From Segniliparus rugosus ATCC BAA-974 (GTDB lineage Bacteria; Actinomycetota; Actinomycetes; Mycobacteriales; Mycobacteriaceae): 64,000 nt of DNA. Made by a program: the position numbers and the translations under genes. Under the pieces are notes generated by a model. It was not told the DNA's origin and ran no database searches. It worked only from the letters and a program-made list of their open reading frames with translations. Below are positions 25,360 through 34,846 of the stretch, piece by piece (positions within the stretch are counted from its first letter, which is position 1; the number at the start of each line of letters is the position of its first letter). The stretch spans positions 1,294,750 to 1,358,749 of the forward strand of contig NZ_KI391953.1 in assembly GCF_000185725.2 (NCBI RefSeq). The letters are read 5' to 3'.

Positions 25360-27663
25360 TCAGCAGCAACGCTGGGTGACTTCCGAGGTCTGCGGCAGGG
25401 CGGAGCGCCGTTTCGCGCCGGTCTCGGCCCATTCCAGGGCCACCGCGCGTTCGGCTTTGGTCGGGAAAAAACCGCGCGGGGCGAACATGCGCGACGGGAC
25501 GGGGGGCTCTTCTTCGACTCGCGCCGGGGAGCCGTGCAGCGTCCGCCAGGCGGTCCGGGCCGCGGCCAGCACGACGACGAGCACGAGGACCGCGAGGAGC
25601 ACGGAGAGCGCGGTCTGCACGAGCGTGTTGCGCACGACCGCGTCGATCTGGTCGGGGTTCCTCGCCGAGCCGAAGGAGCGGTCCCCCCGCCCTTGCGCGG
25701 CGGCGTAGCGCTGATGCTGCGACCAGTAGCCGACGGCGGGATCGGCGGAGAAGATCTTCTGCCACGAGGCGGTGAGGGTGACGACGAGGTCCCAGCCCAA
25801 TGGGACCAGCGTCACCCAGGCCCAGCGGACGAGCCCGGTGCGCACCAGGGTCATCGTGACCACGGTGAGCGCCACGGCGGCGAGCAGCTGGTTGGCGACT
25901 CCGAACAGCGGGTAGAGCGTGTTGATCCCGCCGAGCGGGTCGGTGACCCCCATAAGGAGGAGGCCGCCCCACGCCCCCGCGACGGCGAGGGAGCACAACA
26001 GGGATCCGGGCCGCCACGAGGGGTCTTTGAACTTCGCGAGCGCGGGCACGTTGCCCAGGGTGTCCGAGAGCATGAACCTCGCGACGCGCGTGCCCGCGTC
26101 GACCGTGGTGAGGATGAACAGCGCCTCGAACATGATCGCGAAGTGGTACCAGAACCCGGCGAGGGCGGAGCCGCCGAACACGCTGAGCACCTTGGACATC
26201 CCCAGCGCGAGCGTCGGCGCGCCCCCGACGCGGGAGACGACGCTGTGCTCGCCGACCTCCGACGCGGCCTTCTCAAGCGTTCCAGGCGTGAGCGGGGCTC
26301 CGGGCAGGCCCAGGCTGTTCACCCAGCTCGCCGCCGCCTCCGCCGTGCCCTTGGTGACTCCGGCCGGCGCGTTCATCACGAAGTACAGGTGCGGGTCGAG
26401 GATCACGGCGGACACGAGCGCCATGATCGCGACGAAAGACTCGGTGACCATGGAGCCGTAGCCGATGAGCCGCGCCTGGCTCTCCTTCTCCAAGAGCTTC
26501 GGGGTGGTGCCGGAGGAGACGAGGGCGTGGAAGCCGGAGAGCGCGCCACAGGCGATGGTGATGAAGAGGAAGGGGAAGAGCTTGCCCGCGAAGACGGGGC
26601 CGTCCCCGTTCGTGGCGAACGAGGTGATCGCGGGCATCTGCGCGGTCGGATGGGCGAGGAGGACCGCGACGGCGAGGAGGCTGATGACGCTGATCTTCAT
26701 GAAGGAGGAGAGGTAATCGCGGGGCGCGAGCAGCAGCCAGACCGGCAGCGAGGAGGCGACGAACCCGTACGCCGCGATCCCGAGCGCGATGGTCGTCTTC
26801 GACAGGGTGAAGGTTTCTGCGCCCCACGCGGTGTGCGCGACCCAGCCTCCGCCGACCACTGCCAGGATCAGCAGGACCACGCCGATCGCTGTGGTCTCCC
26901 CGACTCTGCCAGGCCGGACGAAGCGCAGCCAGACCCCCATGAGCAAGGCGATGGGCAGGGTCATGGCGATGGAGAACACGCCCCACGGGCTCTCGGCGAG
27001 CGCGTTGACGACGATCATGGCAAGGACGGCGATCAGCAGGATCATGATCGCGAGCACGGCGACCAGCGCGGCCCCGCCGCCGATCGGCCCGAGTTCCTCC
27101 TTCGCCATCTGGCCGAGGCTCCGCCCGCGCCTGCGGGTCGAGAAGGCGAGGACGAGGTAGTCCTGCACCGCTCCGGCGAACACCACGCCGACGACGATCC
27201 ACAGTGTGCTCGGCAGATAGCCCATCTGCGCGGCCAGCACCGGCCCGACCAGCGGTCCGGCCCCGGCGATGGCGGCGAAATGGTGGCCGAACAGGACGCG
27301 CCGGTCGGTCGGGACGAAATCCCGCCCGTCCTCGAACAGTTCGGCGGGGGTGGCGTGGTCGTCGCGAGGCCGGACGACTTTGCGCTCGATGAATTTCGCG
27401 TACAGGCGATAGCCGATCAGATAGCTGGCGATGGCCGCGACGACGAACCAGACCGCGTTGACCGGTTCGGACCGGCTCAGCGCGACGACGCTCCACGCGA
27501 GCGCGCCGAGCAGGGCGACGCCGAGGAGGGCGGCGCGTTCGACCAGGCTCGGCGGACGGCGTTCGACGACTCCGACCGGGGGGAGGTCCGGATCCGCGCG
27601 AAGGTAGACGACCTCGCCGTCGCGCTCGTCAGCGGCGTGGGGCCAGGCAGTTCGATGTGTCAT
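25360..27663 (-). CDS. cstA: Carbon starvation protein CstA (peptide/pyruvate-type transporter)
   Basis: This very hydrophobic protein of 767 residues has about 16-18 transmembrane segments. It carries the CstA signatures GHHFAAIAGAGPLVGPVLAAQ (cut here to its start GHHFAAIAGAG) and SGFHALVSSGTT. CstA imports peptides, and related proteins import pyruvate during starvation. ATG 27663 has AAGGG at a good distance. The C-terminal cytoplasmic tail is long and ends in two cysteines (QRCC), which is unusual. The small YbdD partner is not next to it; an HdeD-like gene follows. Confidence 0.93.
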   Translation of the reverse strand: MTHRTAWPHAADERDGEVVYLRADPDLPPVGVVERRPPSLVERAALLGVALLGALAWSVVALSRSEPVNAVWFVVAAIASYLIGYRLYAKFIERKVVRPRDDHATPAELFEDGRDFVPTDRRVLFGHHFAAIAGAGPLVGPVLAAQMGYLPSTLWIVVGVVFAGAVQDYLVLAFSTRRRGRSLGQMAKEELGPIGGGAALVAVLAIMILLIAVLAMIVVNALAESPWGVFSIAMTLPIALLMGVWLRFVRPGRVGETTAIGVVLLILAVVGGGWVAHTAWGAETFTLSKTTIALGIAAYGFVASSLPVWLLLAPRDYLSSFMKISVISLLAVAVLLAHPTAQMPAITSFATNGDGPVFAGKLFPFLFITIACGALSGFHALVSSGTTPKLLEKESQARLIGYGSMVTESFVAIMALVSAVILDPHLYFVMNAPAGVTKGTAEAAASWVNSLGLPGAPLTPGTLEKAASEVGEHSVVSRVGGAPTLALGMSKVLSVFGGSALAGFWYHFAIMFEALFILTTVDAGTRVARFMLSDTLGNVPALAKFKDPSWRPGSLLCSLAVAGAWGGLLLMGVTDPLGGINTLYPLFGVANQLLAAVALTVVTMTLVRTGLVRWAWVTLVPLGWDLVVTLTASWQKIFSADPAVGYWSQHQRYAAAQGRGDRSFGSARNPDQIDAVVRNTLVQTALSVLLAVLVLVVVLAAARTAWRTLHGSPARVEEEPPVPSRMFAPRGFFPTKAERAVALEWAETGAKRRSALPQTSEVTQRCC

Positions 27664-27739
27664 ATCGACCCTTCAGCTCGTGGGAGGCCGAATCGGCCAC
27701 TCTCGCGTTTATACCGGCAGACGCTGACGCGGAACTGAA

Positions 27740-28954
27740 CTACGCGTGGGTCGGGGTGTGGTCTTTGCGGCGCTGGACCTCCCGGTTCGCGAGCACGAGG
27801 CCGCCCGCGAGGATGCCGACGAGCAGCAGCGTGGTCGTTGCTCCGGAGGACGAGGAGGCTTGCTGAGCGGCAGGGACGGGCGCGGGCGGCACAGGTTTCG
27901 GCGCGGGGTTGACCAGCTTGCCGACGCCGAGCGCGGGATCGAGGGCGAAGCCCCAGTCCAAAAGCGCCGAGGCTTGCTCGCGGAAGGTCGTCGCGCCGTT
28001 GAGCCCGTACATCTGGGTCACCACCAGCCGCCGCCCGTCTCGTTCCGCCGCGGCGACGAACGTCTTCTGGGAGTCTTCGGTGAAGCCGGTCTTGCCGCCG
28101 AGCATGCCGGGGTAGTCGTCCAGCATCGCGTTGTCGTTCACCAGCGGGAAGTCGTCGGGATCGCCGTGCATGGTGATCGACTTCTGGCTGACGATCTTGC
28201 GGAAGATGTCCTGCTTCATCGCCGCGCGGAAGATGAGGGCGAGGTCGTAGGGCGAACTGGTCGACGGTCCTCCGGGGGCTTCGACCCCGGAAGGGGTGGT
28301 CGCCCTGGTGTCTTTCGCGCCGAGCAGGCCCGCGAGGTCGTTCATCTTCTTCACGGCGGCCTCCACGCCGCCGCCAGCGCCGAGCACTCGGGCAAGCGCG
28401 TTCGCGGCCCCGTTGGATGAGACCATGAGCGCCCCTTCGAGCAGCTCGAACACGGTGTACTTGCCGCCGGGCTCGATGAACGGGTGCTGGCTCTCCTCGT
28501 CGGCGGTCTGGTCGCCGTCGGTCAGCTGCACGACGTGGTTCGGGTCCAGCTCGTCGAGGACGGCGAGGGCGAGGAGCGTCTTAATCGTGCTGGCGGGGCG
28601 GAACCGGCCGTGCGGGTCCGAGGCCGCGAGCACTTGGCCGCTGTCGAGGTCCGCGACGAGCCAGCCGCGCGCGGGGCCCTCCGGCAGGGCGGGGGAGCCG
28701 GCCGGCTGCACCACGCCGCAGGCGGCGAGCAGTTCGCCGCCGATCGGCGGCGAAGGGACGGGAAGCGGCGGCAGCTCGGGATGCCCCGGCTGGGGGGCTT
28801 CGGAGGCGTCGACGGCGGGCGGCGGGGTGACGCGTTGCGCGCAGGCGGCGTTGTGCGAGTCGTCGGGATCTGCCCAGCTCAAAGGCGCGACTGTCGTGGC
28901 GGCGAGCATCGCGAGCGAGGCGGCCGTGAGGCTCTGCAATGAGGTCCTAGGCAC
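27740..28954 (-). CDS. D-alanyl-D-alanine carboxypeptidase (class C low-mass PBP)
   Basis: The 404-residue serine peptidase of the PBP5/DacB type trims the pentapeptide of peptidoglycan. It has a signal peptide, the SxxK motif STIK (Ser at about 121), SSN at about 180 and KTG (about 287). A C-terminal hydrophobic segment (about 370-388) and a basic tail anchor it to the membrane. A Pro-rich linker follows the signal. The start is GTG 28954; TATGCT lies 6 nt upstream on the minus strand, suggesting a leaderless mRNA. Confidence 0.92.
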   Translation of the reverse strand: MPRTSLQSLTAASLAMLAATTVAPLSWADPDDSHNAACAQRVTPPPAVDASEAPQPGHPELPPLPVPSPPIGGELLAACGVVQPAGSPALPEGPARGWLVADLDSGQVLAASDPHGRFRPASTIKTLLALAVLDELDPNHVVQLTDGDQTADEESQHPFIEPGGKYTVFELLEGALMVSSNGAANALARVLGAGGGVEAAVKKMNDLAGLLGAKDTRATTPSGVEAPGGPSTSSPYDLALIFRAAMKQDIFRKIVSQKSITMHGDPDDFPLVNDNAMLDDYPGMLGGKTGFTEDSQKTFVAAAERDGRRLVVTQMYGLNGATTFREQASALLDWGFALDPALGVGKLVNPAPKPVPPAPVPAAQQASSSSGATTTLLLVGILAGGLVLANREVQRRKDHTPTHA

Positions 28955-29041
28955 GGACCGAGCATAACGTCGAGGTCATCGCCATCCGGGCCGCCGCGCC
29001 CGCGAGTCACAATGTTCACCTGAGCAACAGCGGTGTTGTGA

Positions 29042-30637
29042 TCAGAGCGAGTCGGGCGGTGGAGGAATCCTGGCCTCGGTCGTGGCGTTGAGCGTCCTAC
29101 CAGCGAAGAAGTCCTTCCCGGTGATCGTCGCGAGGAGCATGAGCGGCACGCCCGCCACCAGGATGCCGATCCCGATGACGAAGACCCCGCCGACCGGTCC
29201 GAAATGGGTTTCGCCGTAGTCGCGGCCGAGCATGTCCATGCTGCTTCTGGCGAACGCCCAGGTCATGGTGAGCGCGCCGAGCAGCGGCAGGAGCCCGCGC
29301 AACAAAAAATTGCGCGGCGACGCGGTCAGGCTGCGGCGGAAGTACCAGACGCAGGCGTAGGCGGTCATCGCGTAGTAGAACGCCACGGCCAAGCCGAGCG
29401 AGGACACCGAGTCGACCAGCACGTTCGAGCTCACGAGGGAGAGCACGAAATAGAAGAGCAGGCAGCACGCGCCGGTGACCGCGGTGGCGAAGCCCGGCGT
29501 GAGGTACTTCGGGCTCACCTCGCCGAACCGCTCCGGCAAGGCGCGGTAGGTGGCCATGGAGAGGGCCTGGCGGGCGGTGGGCAGAATGATCGTTTGCGTG
29601 GAGGAGAGGGCGGAGACGCTCACGGTGAGCAGAAGGGCGACCGCCGCGATCTGGCCGCCCGCAGGCAGGCCGAGCACGGTCAGCACGTCGCTCTCGTGCT
29701 CGGGGTTGTTGAGCCCGATCCCAGTGCTCCCGAACCCCGCGAAGCTTTGCGCGGCGTAGCTGACCAGGATGTACGTCGTGACGAGCAGCAAAGTCGCGAT
29801 GACGGCGGCGCGTCCCGGCGTGCGGGTCGAGTCTTCGGTCTCCTCGCCGACCGCGAGGCAGGCGTCCCAGCCCCAATAGATGAACACGCAGAGGATGACG
29901 CCGGTGGCGAATTGCGAGGTGGAAAGGCCGGTCGGGACCAACCAGCTCAGGCTCGGGGTGAGGGCCTGCGGCCCCGCGCGATGGGCGAAGACGCGGACGA
30001 GCGCGACGACCGCGATGCAGCCGAGCACCCCGAACTGCACGGCCATGAGCACGTTCTGCATGCGCTCCCCGAGATCCACCCCCCGGTAGCTGACCCAGGT
30101 CATGAGCACGATGATCGCGGAGGCGGTGGCGATTTTCGCGGCGGCGGAAGGCTCGTGGCCGAACAGCCGGAACAGATAGATCGAGGCGATCTCGGACGCG
30201 TTGCCGACCGAGATGATGCCCGAAACCGCGAGGCCCCAGCCGGACATCCAGCCCGTCCACGGGCCGAAGGCTTTGGTGGCCCAGGTGAAGGTGGTGCCGC
30301 AGTCCGGGGTGTCGCGGCACAGCTCGCGGTAGGCGAAGGCGATGAAGAGCGTCGGAAGGAACGAGAGCAGCAGGATCGCGGGCGTTTTCGCGCCGACGGT
30401 CCCGGCCAGCGGCCCGAGCGCCCCGGCGAGGCTATAGGCGGGCGCGGTCGCGGAAAGTCCGATGACGATGTTGCCGATCAGGCCGATGGCGCCGGACTTC
30501 AGGCCTTTGGGGGCTTCGCCGCGCGTGGTGGGCTCGGGGGAGAGGTCTGTGGTCGCGATGCGCCGAGCGTACCGGGCGGCTCCGGCTCTGTCGAGCGGGG
30601 CTGGCCCGCGCCGGACCCCGCTGCTAGCCTGGCTCAC
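29042..30637 (-). CDS. APC-family amino acid permease
   Basis: The protein has about 12 transmembrane helices and an N-terminal GLKSGAIGLIGNIVIGLSA motif typical of APC permeases. Substrate is unknown, likely an amino acid or amine. GTG 30637 is used; ATG 30667 is also possible but would overlap the divergent gene's start. The N-terminus before the first helix is then long, Arg/Pro-rich and poorly conserved in appearance, so the true start remains uncertain. It faces a DUF4185-like gene head to head. Confidence 0.85.
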   Translation of the reverse strand: MSQASSGVRRGPAPLDRAGAARYARRIATTDLSPEPTTRGEAPKGLKSGAIGLIGNIVIGLSATAPAYSLAGALGPLAGTVGAKTPAILLLSFLPTLFIAFAYRELCRDTPDCGTTFTWATKAFGPWTGWMSGWGLAVSGIISVGNASEIASIYLFRLFGHEPSAAAKIATASAIIVLMTWVSYRGVDLGERMQNVLMAVQFGVLGCIAVVALVRVFAHRAGPQALTPSLSWLVPTGLSTSQFATGVILCVFIYWGWDACLAVGEETEDSTRTPGRAAVIATLLLVTTYILVSYAAQSFAGFGSTGIGLNNPEHESDVLTVLGLPAGGQIAAVALLLTVSVSALSSTQTIILPTARQALSMATYRALPERFGEVSPKYLTPGFATAVTGACCLLFYFVLSLVSSNVLVDSVSSLGLAVAFYYAMTAYACVWYFRRSLTASPRNFLLRGLLPLLGALTMTWAFARSSMDMLGRDYGETHFGPVGGVFVIGIGILVAGVPLMLLATITGKDFFAGRTLNATTEARIPPPPDSL

Positions 30638-30665
30638 AGGTCGACGCAGACGAGAGGAGACCGCC

Positions 30666-31931
30666 ATGTCCGAAGACGTGCGCGAGCGTCGTTTCTTGAC
30701 GGTGACGAAGGTCCAGGCCTCGCAATCGGGACCGGCGGAAATCGTCGGCGGCGCGCAGATTTTCTTCTGGCGGCCTGAGAACCAGGGCCGGGGCTACACG
30801 AGCCGCCGCGCGCGGATCGCCCGTGCTCTTTTCGGCAGCGGGCGGCGCTCTAGAACTCTCTTGCCGAATGTGCGCAACGCCGACCTCGGCGTCCCCGTCT
30901 TCCTCGGCGAGGACCGGGGCGGCGTGCGGCGGTACGCGTACCTCATGGGGGACACCGGGGACAAGGACAACCTCGACGGGAGCGGGAACAACGCGGGCGG
31001 CTTCGGCGGTCCGAGGATCGCGGGGAACGCCGCGCTCCTCGCCCACAAGGACGCGGACGGACGGATGGAGTTGGACGGCTTCGTCCGCGACCCGCGATAC
31101 CGGTTCCTGCCTTGGGAGCTTTTCCCGGTGGAGCGCCCGCATGTCCGGACGAGGCCGCTGCGCGCGAGGGAGGGCCGCTTCAACGGCACGCAGTACCCGG
31201 ACGGCAGGCCGAGGTCGGTGGTGCCGACTGGCGCGGTCATGGCGGCGGGCAAGCTGGTCGTGGCCTGGCAACAAGTGGACTGGGGCCCCGGCGGGGCGGG
31301 GCCCGCGCGCGGCGAGGGCTCGTGGCTGCAGCAGTTCGACCTCGACGCCGAGACGCGGACCGGCTCGAAGGTGCGGGCCGGCGAGCCGGTGGCGGTCGGG
31401 GACTCCGATTTCCAGCAGATCCAGCTCGCCTCGCACACGGCGGACGGCAAGGAGGAGTTTTTCATCGTCGGATCGGCGGTCGCGCGGGGCAATCCCGGCC
31501 CGCATTTGGCGAAAGCCTCCGCCGAAGATCTCATGGACCCCGCCAGGTGGCGGCATTTCGGGGAGGACGGCTGGGGCGAGCCGGGGCGCGCGCGGGAGCA
31601 GGCGCGCCCGATCCCCGATTTCCCGAACGTCGGCGAGGGCGGCGCGGCGGTCGTCGGCGGCAAACTCGTCATCGTCTACACCGACGAACGGCTCGGCGTC
31701 GCGCTGCGCTCGGCCCCGCTCTCGGACTTGGCGAGCTTCAGCCCCCCGCAGCTCGTCGTCACCTGCGATCCCGGCCAGGGCCGGGGGCCGGTCGGCGCGC
31801 ATTTCAACGAGCCGGGCGGGCCGTACGGCGGTTTCGTCCAGGACGTGGACGAAACCGCGCGGATCATCACAGTCGCCCTCTCGCGATGGAACCCGTATAG
31901 CGTCTACCTGTTGGATGTACACTACGAATGA
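30666..31931 (+). CDS. DUF4185-like predicted beta-propeller protein
   Basis: The 421-residue protein has no obvious signal peptide. It has repeated blade-like segments: NADLGVPVFLGEDRG then YAYLMGDTGDKDN, and later GKLVVAWQQVDWG and GGKLVIVYTDERLG. This pattern, with a GDT motif, resembles DUF4185 and related glycan-binding or glycosidase propellers. The catalytic role is not evident. GAGAGGAG upstream fixes ATG 30666. It overlaps the next secreted-protein gene by 4 nt (ATGA), so the two are expressed together. Confidence 0.55.
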   Translation: MSEDVRERRFLTVTKVQASQSGPAEIVGGAQIFFWRPENQGRGYTSRRARIARALFGSGRRSRTLLPNVRNADLGVPVFLGEDRGGVRRYAYLMGDTGDKDNLDGSGNNAGGFGGPRIAGNAALLAHKDADGRMELDGFVRDPRYRFLPWELFPVERPHVRTRPLRAREGRFNGTQYPDGRPRSVVPTGAVMAAGKLVVAWQQVDWGPGGAGPARGEGSWLQQFDLDAETRTGSKVRAGEPVAVGDSDFQQIQLASHTADGKEEFFIVGSAVARGNPGPHLAKASAEDLMDPARWRHFGEDGWGEPGRAREQARPIPDFPNVGEGGAAVVGGKLVIVYTDERLGVALRSAPLSDLASFSPPQLVVTCDPGQGRGPVGAHFNEPGGPYGGFVQDVDETARIITVALSRWNPYSVYLLDVHYE

Positions 31932-32707
31932 CAATGAGATGGTGGGGCGTTTGGGGCGCGGCATTGCTGACGGCGGGATTGCTCCTCGCGGTCTATTTGA
32001 ACAGCGGATCCGGGGGCGTTCTCGTCGGCGCGGCGGCCCGTGCCGGATCGTCGTCGGCGGCGAAGAGGCCAGCCTGCTCGCCCGACGACCCTTCGGAGCC
32101 TGCGGGGTCGTTGCTGCCCGGCTCGCGCCAGGCGAAGCAGGCGCTGGTCACCGCGGATGAGGTCAGTCTGATCGTGGGCTGCCGGATGCATATGGTCGCG
32201 CGCGCTGCGCGCGAGGTCGGCGACGGCGCGGCCTCGTCCCAGCCCGCGCAATGCGCCGTGCTGGCCGGGCTCGGCAGGCCGGAAGCCTTCTCAGGTGCGT
32301 CGGAGCCGCCGATCTCGGTGCGCTACAGCTCTCGCGGGCGCAAAGCGGGCAAAGCGGAGTGGACGGTGGTCGAGCACGTCGGGCTTTTCCCCGACCCCAA
32401 GAGCGCCGAGGCCGCGTTCGACGCGTTCCTCGACGCGCTCGAGAGCTGCGACTTGCTCCAGGAGGCCGTCGAAGCCCCCGTGGACGAGGACCAAGCGTCC
32501 TCGGCGCGCCTCGCGAAGGTCTCCGTCGGGCCGGACTGGGCGAAGTGGAGCCCGGCTGGAGCGGCCAGGCGGTCATACCCGCTGGTCGTCGGGCACAAGG
32601 GCAATGTGCTGTACCAGTTCGAGGTGCTCCACCGCCCCGTGCCCAAGAAAGGCCGCGATCCGCTGGACGCCTTGATCGAGCTGTCGCGCGAGAAAATCCC
32701 AGACTGA
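31928..32707 (+). CDS. Membrane-anchored extracellular sensor-like protein
   Basis: The 259-residue protein has an N-terminal hydrophobic helix (about residues 8-24) acting as signal or anchor. A beta-rich outer domain follows with cysteines at about 45, 78, 97 and 175. The VTADEVSLIVGC start and the later VVGHKGNVLYQFEVLHRP resemble PknH-type extracellular sensor domains of mycobacteria. There is no lipobox at the predicted cleavage site. Translation is coupled to the DUF4185-like gene by an ATGA overlap. Ligand and partner are unknown. Confidence 0.7.
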   Translation: MTMRWWGVWGAALLTAGLLLAVYLNSGSGGVLVGAAARAGSSSAAKRPACSPDDPSEPAGSLLPGSRQAKQALVTADEVSLIVGCRMHMVARAAREVGDGAASSQPAQCAVLAGLGRPEAFSGASEPPISVRYSSRGRKAGKAEWTVVEHVGLFPDPKSAEAAFDAFLDALESCDLLQEAVEAPVDEDQASSARLAKVSVGPDWAKWSPAGAARRSYPLVVGHKGNVLYQFEVLHRPVPKKGRDPLDALIELSREKIPD

Positions 32708-32710
32708 GCT

Positions 32711-32858
32711 TATGGCGGCGGGACCAGGTCGAAGCGCAGCTGGACGCGGCGCCGTTCGTCCTCGTCGGGACGGAGGACGAGATCCTCGCCAAGGCCGCGG
32801 CCTGCGAACGGCGATGGGAATCACCCGTTTCGTGGTGCGGGAGGCTGCGATGGGCTGA
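32711..32858 (+). pseudogene. Relic of an LLM-class oxidoreductase C-terminus, frameshifted
   Basis: One frame reads RRDQVEAQLDAAPFVLVGTEDEIL up to ERRW, like the C-terminal part of F420-type oxidoreductases. From base 32817 the continuation GITRFVVREAAMG-stop is in another frame. A single missing G in the GGG run at 32816-32818 would join them. The upstream three quarters of such a gene is absent, so this is a decayed fragment left after the preceding gene. Confidence 0.6.
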
Positions 32859-32910
32859 CTCGGCGGGGCGCTGCCCAAGCTGATGGGCTGAGCCCGTCCG
32901 TGCGGGGACG

Positions 32911-33813
32911 CTACGCCGGGTGGACCCGCCGCCAGTGCTCGGCGATCTCGATCCGTCTGGCCACCCACACCCGCTCGTGGGACAGCACGTGGTCGAGGAA
33001 CCGCTCCAACGCCGCCGCGCGGGCGGGGCGGCCTGCGAGGCGGCAGTGCAGCCCGACCGAGAGCATCTTCGGCGAGCCTTCGCCGCCCTCGCGCCACAGC
33101 ACGTCGAACGCGTCGCGCAAGTGCGCGAAGAACTGATCGCCGCTCGGGAAGCCTGCGGGGGAGGAGTACCGCATGTCGTTGGTGTCGAGGGTGTACGGCA
33201 CCACGAGATGCTTTTGGCCCGACACTTCGGCCCAATACGGCAGGTCGTCGGCGTAGGAGTCGGAGTCGTAGGCGAAACCGCCGTGCTCGACGACGAGCCT
33301 GCGGGTGTTCGCGGAGTCCCTGCCGGTGTACCAGCCGAGCGGACGGGAGCCGACGAGGGCGGTGTGCAGCTCGACCGCCTCGCGCATGTGCTCGCGCTCG
33401 ACGGCTTCGGCGATGTTCTGGTACGACTTCCAGCGCAATCCGTGGCAGGCGAGCTCGTGGCCGAGTTCGACGAACGCCGCCGTCGCCTCGGGGTTGCGCT
33501 CCAATGCCCTGGTCACCGCGAAGATCGTCAGCGGCAGCCCGCGCCGTTCGAAAGCGCGCAGCACCCGCCACACCCCGGCGCGCGAACCGTACTCGTAGAG
33601 CGACTCCATGCTCATGTGCCGGTCGGGGAAGGGCTCGGCGGGAACGATCTCGGACAGGAAGGTCTCCGCGTGCGCGTCCCCGTCGAGCACGCAGTTCTCC
33701 GCGCCCTCCTCGTAGTTGAGGACGAACTGCACGGCGATCTGCGCGCCGTCCGGCCACTGCGGGTCCGGGGGATTTTTCCCGTACCCGACCATGTCCCTCG
33801 GGTATTCAGCCAT
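32911..33813 (-). CDS. puuE: Allantoinase PuuE (polysaccharide-deacetylase fold)
   Basis: The 300-residue protein is of the PuuE type: DMVGYGKNPPDPQWPDGAQI start, NYEEGAE, LTIFAVTRALERNP and ELACHGLRW. PuuE hydrolyses allantoin to allantoate. ATG 33813 follows GGGGCAAGG and overlaps the allantoicase stop by 8 nt (ATGGCTGA). It is the last gene of a three-gene operon with allantoicase and a DUF6986 protein. Longer frames upstream run antisense-like through the allantoicase gene and are not used. Confidence 0.9.
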   Translation of the reverse strand: MAEYPRDMVGYGKNPPDPQWPDGAQIAVQFVLNYEEGAENCVLDGDAHAETFLSEIVPAEPFPDRHMSMESLYEYGSRAGVWRVLRAFERRGLPLTIFAVTRALERNPEATAAFVELGHELACHGLRWKSYQNIAEAVEREHMREAVELHTALVGSRPLGWYTGRDSANTRRLVVEHGGFAYDSDSYADDLPYWAEVSGQKHLVVPYTLDTNDMRYSSPAGFPSGDQFFAHLRDAFDVLWREGGEGSPKMLSVGLHCRLAGRPARAAALERFLDHVLSHERVWVARRIEIAEHWRRVHPA

Positions 33814-34846
33814 CCTTGCCCCACGCCTTTTCCAGGCCGGCGAACCCCTTCGGGGTGAAGGAGCCCCAGAGCCGGAACCGCGCGAGGCCGCCGTCGGGGA
33901 AGATGTCAAGGCGCACGTGCGTGATCGGCGCGCCGCCCTCGGCCAGCCGGAACCGGTGCCGCGTGTCGGGCGCGAGCTTGGTCCGCCCCAAAAGCGGAAC
34001 CTGCTCACCGGAAGCGGTGAGGCCGGTCAGGCTGGCGGCCCCTGGCGCGTTGCCGAGGAAGTACGAGGTGTCGATCTCCGCCCAGTCCGCGACGCCTTCC
34101 TCGGCCAGGCGCACGAGCACCCAGTCGTTGCCGGAGTCCCGCCTGCGCGCGGTCTCCCAGCCATCGCCCATCACGCGGGCCTTCCCGGGGCCGAGCAGCT
34201 GGTGCGGGTGGCTGTAGAACCGGTTGGAGCAGTCGACGACGCGCCCGCCGTTCTCCGAGGCGGCGAGGTCGATGTTGTCGCCGCGCAGGAACGCGGGGTC
34301 GGGGGTCGCGAAGCCGTGCGCCCGGAACCGCGCCACGCCGCCGTCGGGGTGGATGGTCAGGCGCAGGTGCGTGCGGCGCTCGCCTCGGTTCTCCTCGGGG
34401 ACCGGGAGGGCGTTCGGGAAATCCGGGACGAGCGGGCTTTTGGGCACGAGCGTCTCCCACCGCTCGCTCTGCCGGACCTCGTCGGAGTCCGGATGCCCCG
34501 GCAGGAACAGCGCCTCGACGCTCGCGTGGGTGGGGGCGTTGCCTTTGAACCACGCGGTGTCCACCACGACACCGTGCACGCGGCCCGGCACGCCGAGCCG
34601 GACGATGGCCTGGTCGGAGCCGGCAGCCCGCCGCCGCCTCGTCTCCCAACCGTCGTAGACCTGCCCCTTGTGCCCGAAATCGGCCGGAGTGAAGGCGGGC
34701 GCTCCCGGTTTGATCAGGTTCTCTTTCTCGGCGAAGAACTCGTCGTTCGCCCAGATCACCGCGCCGCCGAGGGCGCGGCTCGCGAGGTCGGGCAGTTCGG
34801 CGAAGTCCTGGGGCCCCGCTTCGGCCTCTGGTCGGGGTCCGTTCAT
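33806..34846 (-). CDS. alc: Allantoicase
   Basis: The 346-residue protein has two tandem allantoicase domains. The repeated motif GQVYDGWETRRRR / ARVMGDGWETARRR marks each half, and each ends in a THLRLTIHPDGGVARFR-like strand set. It converts allantoate to ureidoglycolate and urea. ATG 34846 overlaps the upstream gene's stop by 4 nt. With PuuE it allows growth on allantoin; a urate oxidase is not in the window. Confidence 0.92.
   Translation of the reverse strand: MNGPRPEAEAGPQDFAELPDLASRALGGAVIWANDEFFAEKENLIKPGAPAFTPADFGHKGQVYDGWETRRRRAAGSDQAIVRLGVPGRVHGVVVDTAWFKGNAPTHASVEALFLPGHPDSDEVRQSERWETLVPKSPLVPDFPNALPVPEENRGERRTHLRLTIHPDGGVARFRAHGFATPDPAFLRGDNIDLAASENGGRVVDCSNRFYSHPHQLLGPGKARVMGDGWETARRRDSGNDWVLVRLAEEGVADWAEIDTSYFLGNAPGAASLTGLTASGEQVPLLGRTKLAPDTRHRFRLAEGGAPITHVRLDIFPDGGLARFRLWGSFTPKGFAGLEKAWGKDG

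Noticed and set aside
24781-27738. 985-codon open frame on the plus strand through cstA and the HdeD gene
   Set aside because: It is antisense to well-supported membrane proteins and consists of Asp/Glu/Arg/Gly repeats typical of reverse-strand shadows.
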